Shown: one piece after another, positions 44,352 to 52,461 of the stretch
Layout: every line of letters begins with the position of its first letter
Numbering within the stretch: position 1 is the stretch's first letter
Source of the DNA: Ilumatobacteraceae bacterium
GTDB lineage: Bacteria; Actinomycetota; Acidimicrobiia; Acidimicrobiales; Ilumatobacteraceae
NCBI GenBank assembly: GCA_033344875.1
Contig: JAWPMO010000001.1
Span: 3,435,595-3,499,594, forward strand
Length of the DNA: 64,000 nt
Reading direction: 5' to 3'
Translations under genes and position numbers: made by a program
Notes under the pieces: generated by a model
Database searches by the model: none
Seen by the model: the letters and a program-made list of their open reading frames with translations, nothing else
Told to the model about the DNA's origin: nothing

Positions 44352-44885
44352 ATGGGGAGCGACGGGGTCGAGGCGTATCGGCTCGGTCGTGACTACACCG
44401 TGATGCCGATCCCGATCGATCCGGAACGGTGTCTGGAGATCGATGCGGGGCCGCTGCTGTTCATCGCAGAGGCGCGTTGGCTGTCGGGGGACGCCGTGCG
44501 CGAGCACGCGTCGGGGTCCGACCAGCTGGCCGAGATCGACGAGGTCGAGGGTTTGCAGGACAGCGGCTTGTCGGTGCATGTGCTCGATGCCGCCGATCGC
44601 CGCGAGCACCTTCGTTTCGATTGCTTCGAGAACGAGCCGCACTACCACTACATCCGTCACTCGATCGGTAGCAACACCGTCGTTCGGCTCGATGACATCG
44701 CCGAGGGCGATCCGCTGCGATGGGTGCTGGGTCGGTTGCGCGATCGACTTCCCGAGATGCTCGAGTTCCTGGACCTCGACGATCTTGCGAACCGCGTCCG
44801 GGCCGAAGGCGCCGTCGTCGCCCGCTCGATCGACGTGCTGGAGCGGGAGATCGCGAAATTCGAACACTCGGGCGGTCTGGAGTGA
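44352..44885 (+). CDS. Conserved-looking protein of unknown function, 177 aa
   Basis: I do not recognise the family. The protein is acidic, with no signal peptide or membrane helix. A histidine-rich stretch FENEPHYHYIRHSIGSN (about 96-112) could bind metal. The C-terminal third is helical (LRDRLPEMLEFLDLDDLANRV, then ARSIDVLEREIAKFE). AAGGGGG lies 7 bases before the ATG. Its stop overlaps the GTG of the FMN-dependent enzyme, so the two are translated together and probably act together. The final part resembles carrier or accessory subunits only in being small and acidic. Confidence 0.65.
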   Translation: MGSDGVEAYRLGRDYTVMPIPIDPERCLEIDAGPLLFIAEARWLSGDAVREHASGSDQLAEIDEVEGLQDSGLSVHVLDAADRREHLRFDCFENEPHYHYIRHSIGSNTVVRLDDIAEGDPLRWVLGRLRDRLPEMLEFLDLDDLANRVRAEGAVVARSIDVLEREIAKFEHSGGLE

Positions 44886-46072
44886 AGCCGTTCATCTCGG
44901 TGACCGATGCCCGGCGGCGTGCACGACGGGCGCTGCCGTCGTCTGTGTTCGACGTCGTGGACGGCGGGAGCGACGACGAGGTCACGATGCGTCGGAATCG
45001 TGAAGCGTTCGAGGGTTGGTCGGTGAGCCAGCGCGTCGGGGTCGAGTTCGACCGCGCCGACCTGACGACCACGTTGCACGGCAACCCGCTCGCGGCCCCT
45101 GTCGTCTTCGCGCCGTGTGGTCTCACCGGGCTCGTCCACCCCGATGGGGAGCTCGCCGTCGCGCGGGTGGCGTCGCGACGGGGCACGTTGGCGATGTTCA
45201 GTACCTTCTCGACGCACTCGCTCGAAACAATCGCGCTCGCAGCGTCGGGCCCCAAGTGGTTCCAGCTCTACTTCCTCGGCGGGCGAGCGGGCGCAGACCA
45301 ACTCGTCGCCCGCGCCGAGACGGCAGGGTTCACCGGCCTCGTGATCACGCTCGACACATCGGTGGTCGGCAATCGCGAACGTGACCTCGCGCACGGGATC
45401 TCGTATCCGATGGAGCGCGACGTCGGGACGGTCGCCAGACTCCTGCCACAGCTGATGCGGCATCCGCGATGGCTCGGCCGTTTTCTCCGTGCCGGGCTGC
45501 CGATGGACATGGGGAATGCGAGCGATCCCGGAGCGGCCCGTGACCGGCGCGCTGCGTCGGACATGGCGGCGGGGATGTTCGAATCGCCCCCCGGCTGGCC
45601 CGACGTCGAACGGCTCCGCGAACGCTGGGGCGGAACGCTGGTCGTGAAGGGTGTGCTGGATCCGCGCGATGCACGACGGGCGGTCGAACTCGGCGCCGAT
45701 GTCGTGGTCGTATCGAATCACGGCGGGCGCCAGCTCGGCTCGGCGATGGGAACGTTGCAAGCGCTCCCCGCTGTCGTGGCCGAGGTCGGTGACTCGGTCG
45801 AGGTGGTACTCGACGGCGGGGTTCGACGTGGCACCGACGTCGTCAAGGCGTTGGCGCTCGGCGCGCGAGCGGTGGCGATCGGGCGGCCGTATCTCTACGG
45901 TCTCGGCGTCGGCGGAGAGCAGGGTGTCGAGGCGGTCTGGTCGGTGCTCGTGGACGGGCTCGCACGCGACATGAGGCTCGCTGGTTGTCCGAGCGTTCGC
46001 CAACTCTCGGGTGAGTGGATTCAGCGGTGCCCCGAGCCACGATCGAACGAGCCATCGGCCATGCGGCGGTGA
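44882..46072 (+). CDS. FMN-dependent 2-hydroxy-acid oxidase/dehydrogenase
   Basis: A 396-residue TIM-barrel flavoprotein of the lactate oxidase/glycolate oxidase family. FDVVDGGSDDEVTMRRN near the start, FQLYFLGG (about 124), the substrate lysine in LVVKGVLDPRDA (about 256), the catalytic histidine-arginine pair in VVVSNHGGRQLGSAMGTLQALP (about 280), and the FMN phosphate loop DGGVRRGTDVVKALALGARAVAIGRPYLYGL (about 307-337) are all present. It oxidises an L-2-hydroxy acid to the 2-oxo acid. GTG at 44882 overlaps the previous stop; next comes a D-2-hydroxyacid dehydrogenase, so both stereoisomers of a hydroxy acid may be handled. Confidence 0.92.
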   Translation: MKPFISVTDARRRARRALPSSVFDVVDGGSDDEVTMRRNREAFEGWSVSQRVGVEFDRADLTTTLHGNPLAAPVVFAPCGLTGLVHPDGELAVARVASRRGTLAMFSTFSTHSLETIALAASGPKWFQLYFLGGRAGADQLVARAETAGFTGLVITLDTSVVGNRERDLAHGISYPMERDVGTVARLLPQLMRHPRWLGRFLRAGLPMDMGNASDPGAARDRRAASDMAAGMFESPPGWPDVERLRERWGGTLVVKGVLDPRDARRAVELGADVVVVSNHGGRQLGSAMGTLQALPAVVAEVGDSVEVVLDGGVRRGTDVVKALALGARAVAIGRPYLYGLGVGGEQGVEAVWSVLVDGLARDMRLAGCPSVRQLSGEWIQRCPEPRSNEPSAMRR

Positions 46073-47058
46073 GCCCGGGCCACACCATTGCGCTGATGTA
46101 CCCGTCGTCGGTACACGGTTCGTCCGAGCGGTGCGACGACGACGTCGAGCGGTTGCGTACCAACCTGCCTGAGGCGGCCGACGTGATCGAATGCTTCGAT
46201 CGTCCGTTGGCGTCGCTGTCCGGCATCGGGCGTGACCGCCTCGATGCGGTGGATGTCGCAGTGGTGCTCGGTGACCCTTCCGAACTGATCGGCGAACTTC
46301 CTCGTTTGGCGTGGGTGCAGATGATCACGACCGGCATCGATCATGTCGACACCGCAGCGCTCGCGACTGCTGACATCCGGCTCACGACGGCGGCCGGGAC
46401 ATCGTCGCCCGAGATCGCGGAATTCGTGGTCGCCCGACTCCTCGAGCAGTGGAAGCGGCTTCCCGAGCTCGCAGACCTGCAGCTCGGCCATCGGTGGGAC
46501 CCGCTGTACGGTCGCCCACTGCAGGGCAGCAAGATCCTGCTGGTCGGTTTCGGCGCGATCAACCGGGCCGTGGCCACGCGGCTTGCTCCGTTCCAGGTGG
46601 AACTGCGAGCGGTGCGTCGTTCCGTGAGCATGGACGTGCCCGATGTCTCCGTCATCACGTTCGACGAACTCGATGCCGGGCTGGCCTGGGCCGATGCCGT
46701 GCTGGTGGCGCTCCCCGGACATCCGGACCTCGACGGATTGTTCGATGCGAGGCGGTTCGCGGAGATGCGACCGGGGACCTTCTTCTGCAACGTCGGGCGA
46801 GGTTCGGCCGTGTGCGAGTCGGCGCTCACCGATGCGCTGGCGAGCGGCCACCTCGGGGGTGTCGCGCTCGATGTCACCCGGGTGGAGCCGCTGCCGCCGG
46901 ACGACGAGCTGTGGGGCTCGGGAGCGCGCATCTCGCCTCACTGCTCGAGCGCCCCTGAGGTGGCGATCTCCCGCGTCCTCGACTTGACGAGCGAGAACTT
47001 GCGTCGCTTCGCCGCCGGGTCCCGAATGCACAACGAGGTGTCGTTCGACGCCGAGTGA
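46069..47058 (+). CDS. D-2-hydroxyacid dehydrogenase family protein
   Basis: A 329-residue NAD(P)-dependent enzyme. The Rossmann loop is LLVGFGAINRAVA (about 158-170). The catalytic set appears as NVGRGSAV (Arg, about 246), DVTRVEPLPP (Glu, about 275) and ISPHCSSAP (His, about 292). The dehydrogenase-family early segment WVQMITTGIDHVD is also present. I chose the GTG at 46069 that overlaps the preceding stop; the frame is open back to 46015 with an alternative ATG. It likely reduces a 2-oxo acid or oxidises the D-hydroxy acid. Confidence 0.88.
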   Translation: MSPGHTIALMYPSSVHGSSERCDDDVERLRTNLPEAADVIECFDRPLASLSGIGRDRLDAVDVAVVLGDPSELIGELPRLAWVQMITTGIDHVDTAALATADIRLTTAAGTSSPEIAEFVVARLLEQWKRLPELADLQLGHRWDPLYGRPLQGSKILLVGFGAINRAVATRLAPFQVELRAVRRSVSMDVPDVSVITFDELDAGLAWADAVLVALPGHPDLDGLFDARRFAEMRPGTFFCNVGRGSAVCESALTDALASGHLGGVALDVTRVEPLPPDDELWGSGARISPHCSSAPEVAISRVLDLTSENLRRFAAGSRMHNEVSFDAE

Positions 47059-47067
47059 GTCTCGGTT

Positions 47068-47093
47068 CGCGGGGCGCGTCGGCGCCGCGTTTT
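47068..47093 (+). terminator. GC-rich hairpin followed by TTTT
   Basis: CGCGGGGCGC-GTCG-GCGCCGCG forms a stem with a small bulge and is followed by TTTT, ten bases after the stop of the dehydrogenase gene. A plausible intrinsic terminator for the 44352-47058 operon. Confidence 0.5.
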
Positions 47094-47120
47094 GACATCG
47101 CGGCCGAAACTCGCAATGAT
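47092..47120 (+). promoter_or_regulatory. Promoter TTGACA-N17-AATGAT with GCAATGAT site on the -10
   Basis: A perfect -35 and AATGAT (4 of 6) are 17 bases apart. The -10 is the core of the recurrent half-site GCAATGAT (47113-47120), so a regulator bound there would block polymerase directly. The class II aldolase ATG follows 54 bases after the -10. Confidence 0.6.
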
Positions 47121-47173
47121 CGTGAAGAGATAGATGATGAGCGAGGGTTCGGCAGCCGCAGCAGGAGGACGAC

Positions 47174-47962
47174 ATGACGACAGCTGATGCACCGGATCGG
47201 ACGGAGCGCCGAGGTGGATACGAAACCTGGGCGCCTCGGGTCGTGCCAGGCATTGGGCGCGAGCTCACCGACGAACAGAAATTGGCGATGTCGTTCCGCT
47301 GGCTCGCGCGCGAAGGATTCGCCGAGAACATCGCCGGCCACATCACCTGGCAGCGACCCGGTTCCGACACGATGCTCATCAACCCGTGGGGGCTGTGGTG
47401 GCGCGAGATCGGTGCCTCCGACATCTGCGAGATCGATACCGACGGGCGGGTCGTGGCCGGCCGCTGGGACGTGACCCCGGCAGTTCACATCCACACCGAA
47501 CTGCATCGTCGGCGACCCGACGCACGCGTCGTGATCCACAACCACCCGTACTACGTCTGCGTGCTGGCTGCGATCGGTGCCCTCCCGGCGATCGCGAACC
47601 AGACCGCGAGCATGTTCGCCGACGACGTCGGTTTCGTCGACGAGTACACCGGTGAGGTCGACACGGCGGAGTTGGGTGCCGATCTCGCAGAGCGCATCGG
47701 CTCGTCGTCGGTCGTGCTGCTGAGCGGTCACGGCATCATCGTGACGGGACCGACGATCGAGGAGGCCACGTATCGGGCGGCGAGCATCGACCGCGTGTGC
47801 CGGATGACGCTCGACATCCGGCTGGCGGGAGCATCTCCGACCGAACTCGATCTCGGACTGGTCGCGGGAATGAAGACATCCCTGCTCGAACGAGGATCGG
47901 ATGTGTTCTTCGACGGGCTCGCACGACAGCTGATCCGTGAAGAGCCCGACGTCCTCGTCTGA
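47174..47962 (+). CDS. Class II aldolase/adducin family protein
   Basis: A 262-residue protein of the FucA/adducin fold. Metal histidines appear in VIHNHPYYV (about 116-118) and VLLSGHGIIV (about 189). EGFAENIAGHITWQRPG near residue 52 is the family start. Length and motifs are close to actinobacterial class II aldolase-like decarboxylases and dehydratases; a specific substrate cannot be assigned. It heads an operon with the amidohydrolase at 48014. The ribosome site AGGAGG lies 5 bases upstream. Confidence 0.9.
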   Translation: MTTADAPDRTERRGGYETWAPRVVPGIGRELTDEQKLAMSFRWLAREGFAENIAGHITWQRPGSDTMLINPWGLWWREIGASDICEIDTDGRVVAGRWDVTPAVHIHTELHRRRPDARVVIHNHPYYVCVLAAIGALPAIANQTASMFADDVGFVDEYTGEVDTAELGADLAERIGSSSVVLLSGHGIIVTGPTIEEATYRAASIDRVCRMTLDIRLAGASPTELDLGLVAGMKTSLLERGSDVFFDGLARQLIREEPDVLV

Positions 47963-48013
47963 CCATCGCCGACCGACACTGCCCCCGACCGCCCAAGCAA
48001 AGGAACGCCACTG

Positions 48014-49273
48014 ATGAAATCCCTCGACGAACTCGCAGCAGATCTCTCGTTCACGTCCGCCAAGACCGGAGACGAACGCTCGGTCACCTGGCTCCCCGAA
48101 CCCGAGCGAGCTGATCGTCGCTATCTGGTCATCTCGGCTGACGATCACATCGTCGAGCCGCCGGACACGTTCGAAGGACGCCTGCCCCAGAAGTTCATCG
48201 ACCGCGGTCCCAAGATCGTCACCTCCGACGATGGTTCCGAGTCGTGGGTCTACGACGGGCAAGCATTCCCCAACGTCGGGTTCAACGCTGTCGTCGGCCG
48301 CCCGGTCTCCGAGTACACATTCGAGCCGGCTCGGTTCGACGAGATGCGCCGAGGCGCCTGGGACATCGACGCCCGCATCGCCGACATGGACGTGAACGGT
48401 GTCTATGCGTCCGTCAACTTCCCGTCGTTCCTTCCCGGCTTCGCCGGTCAACGGCTCCAGCTGTCGACCGACGACCGAGACCTCGCGATGGCCTCCGTGA
48501 GGGCCTGGAACGACTGGCACCTCGACGCGTGGGCGGGCCCGTACCCCGACCGGATCGTCCCGTGCCAGCTGCCGTGGTTGCTCGACCCACAGGTCGGAGC
48601 CGACATGATTCGCGAGAACGCCGAGCGGGGTTTCAAGGCGGTCACGTTCTCCGAGGCGCCGGACAAGCTCGGTCTGCCGTCGATCCACAGCGGCCACTGG
48701 GAGCCCGTCTTGCAGGCGTGCGCCGAGACGGGCACGGTCATCAACCTCCACATCGGCTCATCGGGTCAATCGCCGGCGACGTCGGCCGACGCGCCACCCG
48801 ACGTCGTCGGTGTGCTCTTCTTCGCCTACGCCATGAACGCCGCCGTCGACTGGCTCTACTCGCTGGCTCCGGTCAGGCATCCCGATCTCAAGATCTGCAT
48901 GTCCGAGGGAGGCATCGGCTGGGTCGCCGGGTTGATGGACCGTCTCGACCACATGCTGTCGTACCACGAGATGTACGGGACGTGGAAGGGCGACCTGACG
49001 CCGGCCGAGGTACTCAAGCGCAACTTCTGGTTCTGCGCGGTCGAGGATCCGTCGGCGTTCGTGCAGCGCGAGCGGATCGGGGTCGAGAACATTCTCGTCG
49101 AGTCCGACTATCCGCACTGCGACTCGACATGGCCCCGCACCCAGGTAGTCATCCACCGCGAGATCGGCGATCTGCCGGCCGATGACATCGAGCGAATCAC
49201 GTGGCGCAATGCGGCCGAGTTGTACGGGCTCGAGATCCCGGACGCCGTCATCGCAGACCCGAACTCGTTCTGA
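48014..49273 (+). CDS. Amidohydrolase family 2 protein (paralogue of 12625)
   Basis: A 419-residue protein alignable with the one at 12625 from end to end, including SADDHIVEPPDTFEGRLP, GAWDIDARIADMDVNG, AWNDWHLDAWAGPYPDRIVPCQLPW, NLHIGSSG and VESDYPHCDSTWP. The metal-binding residues are kept. The two therefore probably do the same or closely related chemistry on different substrates. It follows a class II aldolase, whereas the other follows a crotonase and a cupin. The ribosome site AAAGGA lies about 8 bases upstream. Confidence 0.9.
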   Translation: MKSLDELAADLSFTSAKTGDERSVTWLPEPERADRRYLVISADDHIVEPPDTFEGRLPQKFIDRGPKIVTSDDGSESWVYDGQAFPNVGFNAVVGRPVSEYTFEPARFDEMRRGAWDIDARIADMDVNGVYASVNFPSFLPGFAGQRLQLSTDDRDLAMASVRAWNDWHLDAWAGPYPDRIVPCQLPWLLDPQVGADMIRENAERGFKAVTFSEAPDKLGLPSIHSGHWEPVLQACAETGTVINLHIGSSGQSPATSADAPPDVVGVLFFAYAMNAAVDWLYSLAPVRHPDLKICMSEGGIGWVAGLMDRLDHMLSYHEMYGTWKGDLTPAEVLKRNFWFCAVEDPSAFVQRERIGVENILVESDYPHCDSTWPRTQVVIHREIGDLPADDIERITWRNAAELYGLEIPDAVIADPNSF

Positions 49274-49429
49274 GGATCCCGCACCGATGTGCTCCGACCC
49301 GGCGACATCGCGTGCTGTTCGGACGCAACGACGGCCCGTCGGCACGGCGCGGATCGCACGGGATCGTCCCTCATCGATGAACAGGTCGGACCGGGCGATG
49401 AAGATGTCCGGCCGACCAGCGGTGTCGTG

Positions 49430-50407
49430 ATGAGTCAGCCATCCGCGCTTCGGCTCGTCGTGCTCGACGACTATCAACGAGCCGCTTCCCGATTCGGTCG
49501 TTGGGACACGATCCCGGGTGACGTGTCCGTCGAGTCGATCGAGGACCACATCGACGATCGAGCCGAACTCGCCGGTCGCCTCGCCGATGCCGACGTCGTC
49601 GTGGCCATGAGGGAACGAACGACGATCGACGCTCCGCTCCTCGACATGCTGCCTGCGCTCCGACTGCTCGTGACGACCGGTCCGACGAACGCTGCGATCG
49701 ATGTCGCTGCGGCCGTCGAGCGTGGAGTCGTCGTGTGCGGTACCGGCGGCTACGTGACACCGACATCCGAACTGACATGGGCCCTGATCCTGGCGGCCGC
49801 GCGCCGGGTGCCCAACGAGCACGCCGCCATCCGCGCCGGCGGATGGCAGCACACCATCGGCACCGAGCTCGCTGGTCGTACCCTCGGTCTGCTCGGACTC
49901 GGTCGGATCGGCCAGCTGGTGGCGCGCGTGGGGATCGCGTTCGGTATGCACGTCATCGCGTGGAGCGAGCATCTCGACCCGGAGCTGGCCCGCTCGGTCG
50001 GCGTGACGGCGGTGGAGCGCTCCGAGTTGTTCGAGCGCTCCGACGTCCTCAGCATCCACCTCGTGCTCTCGGAGCGTTCCGTCGGGGCGGTGGGCGAGCG
50101 CGAGCTGGCGATGATGAAGCCGACGTCGATCCTCGTGAACACCTCACGCGGCCCGATCGTCGACGAGCGTGCGCTGGTCGCGGCCGTGCGCGATCGGCGG
50201 ATCGCGACCGCCGCGCTCGACGTCTTCGACGCCGAACCGTTGTCGGGCGACCATCCGCTCCGACAACTCGACAACGTCGTGCTGACACCGCACCTCGGAT
50301 ATGTCACCGACGGGCTCTATCGGCTCTTCTACGACGAGATCGCCGAGGATGTCGCGGCGTGGGTCCGTGGCGCGCCCGTGCGGATCGTGCCGATGCCGTC
50401 AGGATGA
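49430..50407 (+). CDS. D-2-hydroxyacid dehydrogenase family protein
   Basis: A 325-residue NAD-dependent dehydrogenase with LLGLGRIGQLVARVG (about 153-167), catalytic NTSRGPIVDE (Arg, about 242), DVFDAEPL (Glu, about 271) and LTPHLGYVT (His, about 290). The set is intact and typical of phosphoglycerate dehydrogenase-like proteins. The frame extends 47 codons upstream, but ATG at 49430 matches the family. It lies downstream of the amidohydrolase and upstream of the acyl-CoA dehydrogenase. Confidence 0.9.
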   Translation: MSQPSALRLVVLDDYQRAASRFGRWDTIPGDVSVESIEDHIDDRAELAGRLADADVVVAMRERTTIDAPLLDMLPALRLLVTTGPTNAAIDVAAAVERGVVVCGTGGYVTPTSELTWALILAAARRVPNEHAAIRAGGWQHTIGTELAGRTLGLLGLGRIGQLVARVGIAFGMHVIAWSEHLDPELARSVGVTAVERSELFERSDVLSIHLVLSERSVGAVGERELAMMKPTSILVNTSRGPIVDERALVAAVRDRRIATAALDVFDAEPLSGDHPLRQLDNVVLTPHLGYVTDGLYRLFYDEIAEDVAAWVRGAPVRIVPMPSG

Positions 50408-50438
50408 GTGGGGGCGGAGCACGCCTCTCGGTACGTAG

Positions 50439-50457
50439 ATCTGACGCGCTGTCAGAT
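50439..50457. promoter_or_regulatory. TetR-type operator ATCTGAC-GCGCT-GTCAGAT
   Basis: A perfect palindrome with 7-base arms and a 5-base spacer, 14 bases before the acyl-CoA dehydrogenase ATG. The core TCTGAC-N5-GTCAGA is the same as at 40222, indicating joint control of ligase, thiolase and acyl-CoA dehydrogenase, probably by the TetR protein encoded at 42797. Confidence 0.7.
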
Positions 50458-50471
50458 ATGTTCGAGGAGAC

Positions 50472-51671
50472 ATGCAGGATGAGATCGAACGACAGTCGTG
50501 CGTGTTGCGTCTCCACGCCGATGACGCGACGTTTCGTCACGACGCGCGCACCTGGCTCGAGACGAACATGGTCGGGCGGTACGCCGAGCTCCGGGGTCGC
50601 GGAGGACCCGGTGACGAAGCGACCGGATTCGACAGCCGCGTCGAGTGGGAGCGCCTGCTCGGGCAAGCCGGCCTCATCGGACTGGGTTGGCCGGTCGAAC
50701 ACGGCGGAGGCGGGGCCACGATCGATCAACAGATCGCCTGGGCCGAGGAATACGCCCGCGTCGGGGCTCCGGGCCGCGTCAACCACATGGGCGAGCACCT
50801 GCTCGGACCGACCCTCATCGCCTACGGAACTGCCGCCCAGCGCGAACGGTTCCTACCAGGGATCCTCGCCGGCACCGAGCGCTGGTGTCAGGGATACAGC
50901 GAGCCCAACGCCGGCAGTGATCTCGCGAACGTCGCAACACGCGCTCGGTTGGACGGCGACGAGTGGGTCGTCGTCGGCCAGAAGACATGGACGTCGCTCG
51001 CTCACCTCAGCGATTGGTGCTTCGTGCTCGTCCGCACGGAACCCGGCTCCGTGCGACACCGCGGGTTGTCGCTGCTGCTGGTGCCGATGGATCAGGCGGG
51101 AGTCGAGACCCGGCGCATTCGTCAGCTGACCGGCGACGGCGAGTTCTGCGAGACGTTCTTCACCGACGCTCGAACCGACGCCCGCAACGTCGTCGGTCAG
51201 CCGGGCGAGGGTTGGAGTGTGGCGATGGGCCTGCTCGGTTTCGAGCGCGGCATCTCGACGCTGGCCCAGCAGATCGGTTTCGAGCGCGAGTTCCAAGCGA
51301 CGGTGGAGGCGGCCCGGACCGGTGGTCGTCGGCCCGACCCGGTCACCGTGCAGCGCCTTGCGGCCGCCCGCATCGGCCTCACGGTGATGAAGCTCAACGC
51401 GCGTCGGAGCATGTCGGCGAGCGGTGTGCCCGGACCCGAGGCCAGCATCTCGAAGCTCTTCTGGGGCAACTGGCATCGCGACCTCGGGGAGTTGATGCTC
51501 GACCTGCTCGGCGCGCGTGGTGTCGCCCACGACGGGGTCTCGGATGTCGTCCAACTCGCACAGCAGCTGTTCCTGTTCTCCCGGTCCGACACGATCTACG
51601 GCGGTTCCAACGAGATCCAGCGGAACATCATCGGCGAACGGGTGCTGGGCCTGCCCAAGGAACCCGCGTGA
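50472..51671 (+). CDS. Acyl-CoA dehydrogenase
   Basis: A 399-residue FAD flavoprotein. QGYSEPNAGSDLANVATRA (about 140-158) and GQKTWTSLAHLSDWCFVLVRT are the flavin-binding blocks, and FSRSDTIYGGSNEIQRNIIGERVLGLP is the C-terminal signature. The catalytic base position cannot be fixed by eye. It oxidises an acyl-CoA to the enoyl-CoA. It precedes an SDR in the same operon and is governed by a palindrome shared with the acyl-CoA ligase and thiolase promoter, so together they resemble a short beta-oxidation set. Confidence 0.93.
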   Translation: MQDEIERQSCVLRLHADDATFRHDARTWLETNMVGRYAELRGRGGPGDEATGFDSRVEWERLLGQAGLIGLGWPVEHGGGGATIDQQIAWAEEYARVGAPGRVNHMGEHLLGPTLIAYGTAAQRERFLPGILAGTERWCQGYSEPNAGSDLANVATRARLDGDEWVVVGQKTWTSLAHLSDWCFVLVRTEPGSVRHRGLSLLLVPMDQAGVETRRIRQLTGDGEFCETFFTDARTDARNVVGQPGEGWSVAMGLLGFERGISTLAQQIGFEREFQATVEAARTGGRRPDPVTVQRLAAARIGLTVMKLNARRSMSASGVPGPEASISKLFWGNWHRDLGELMLDLLGARGVAHDGVSDVVQLAQQLFLFSRSDTIYGGSNEIQRNIIGERVLGLPKEPA

Positions 51672-51694
51672 CCCGACAACCCATGGAGGAAACG

Positions 51695-52456
51695 ATGAGC
51701 GATGCTCCGCAGTATGTGAGCGGCCACGGCCTGCTCGAGAACAAGGCCGCCGTCATCACGGCGGCCGCAGGTAGCGGGATCGGATCGGCGACGGCGCGAC
51801 GCTTCGTCGAAGAAGGTGCACGGGTGATCATTTCGGATCGACACGAGCGCCGACTCGCCGAGATGGCGGACGAACTCGGCGTCGTGGGGGTTCCGTGCGA
51901 CGTCACCGACGAGACCAGCGTTCGAGAACTCGTGTCGACCGCGTCGGAGCAGCTCGGGTCGATCGACGTCTGGGTGAACAACGCCGGGCTCGGCGGCTCC
52001 GCGTTGATCACCGAGATGTCCGACGATCAGTGGTTCGGCGTCCTCGACGTCACGCTGACCGGCACGTTCCGTTGTCTCCGCGCCGTGCTGTCGCACATGT
52101 ACGAACAGAAGTCCGGGGTCGTCATCAACAATGCGTCGGTGCTCGGCTGGCGGGCCCAAGCCGAGCAGGCGCACTATGCGGCAGCCAAGGCGGGAGTCAT
52201 GGCGCTGACGCGCTGCGCCTCCATCGAAGCCGCGGATCATGGGGTCCGGGTGAACGCGGTCGCCCCGTCGCTCGCGATGCACGAGAATCTGTCGAAGGTC
52301 ACGAGCGACGAGTTGCTGGTGGAGCTGACCGCTCGCGAGGCGCTCAAGCGTGCCGCCCACCCCTGGGAGATCTCCAACGTGATGGTCTTCCTGGCGTCGG
52401 ACTACAGCTCGTACCTGACCGGGGAAGTCATCAGCGTGAGCGCTCAGCACCCATGA
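51695..52456 (+). CDS. SDR-family oxidoreductase
   Basis: A 253-residue SDR with AAAGSGIGSATARRF (cofactor loop, about 23-37), NNAGLGGSA (about 92) and NNASVLGWRAQAEQAHYAAAKAG (Ser, Tyr, Lys, about 142-164). The Gly-rich loop has AAAGSGIG in place of TGxxxGIG. Among two ATGs 12 bases apart, the second at 51695 has GGAGG at a suitable distance. It probably oxidises the hydroxyacyl product in the acyl-CoA dehydrogenase operon. Confidence 0.9.
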   Translation: MSDAPQYVSGHGLLENKAAVITAAAGSGIGSATARRFVEEGARVIISDRHERRLAEMADELGVVGVPCDVTDETSVRELVSTASEQLGSIDVWVNNAGLGGSALITEMSDDQWFGVLDVTLTGTFRCLRAVLSHMYEQKSGVVINNASVLGWRAQAEQAHYAAAKAGVMALTRCASIEAADHGVRVNAVAPSLAMHENLSKVTSDELLVELTAREALKRAAHPWEISNVMVFLASDYSSYLTGEVISVSAQHP

Positions 52457-52461
52457 CGGCG

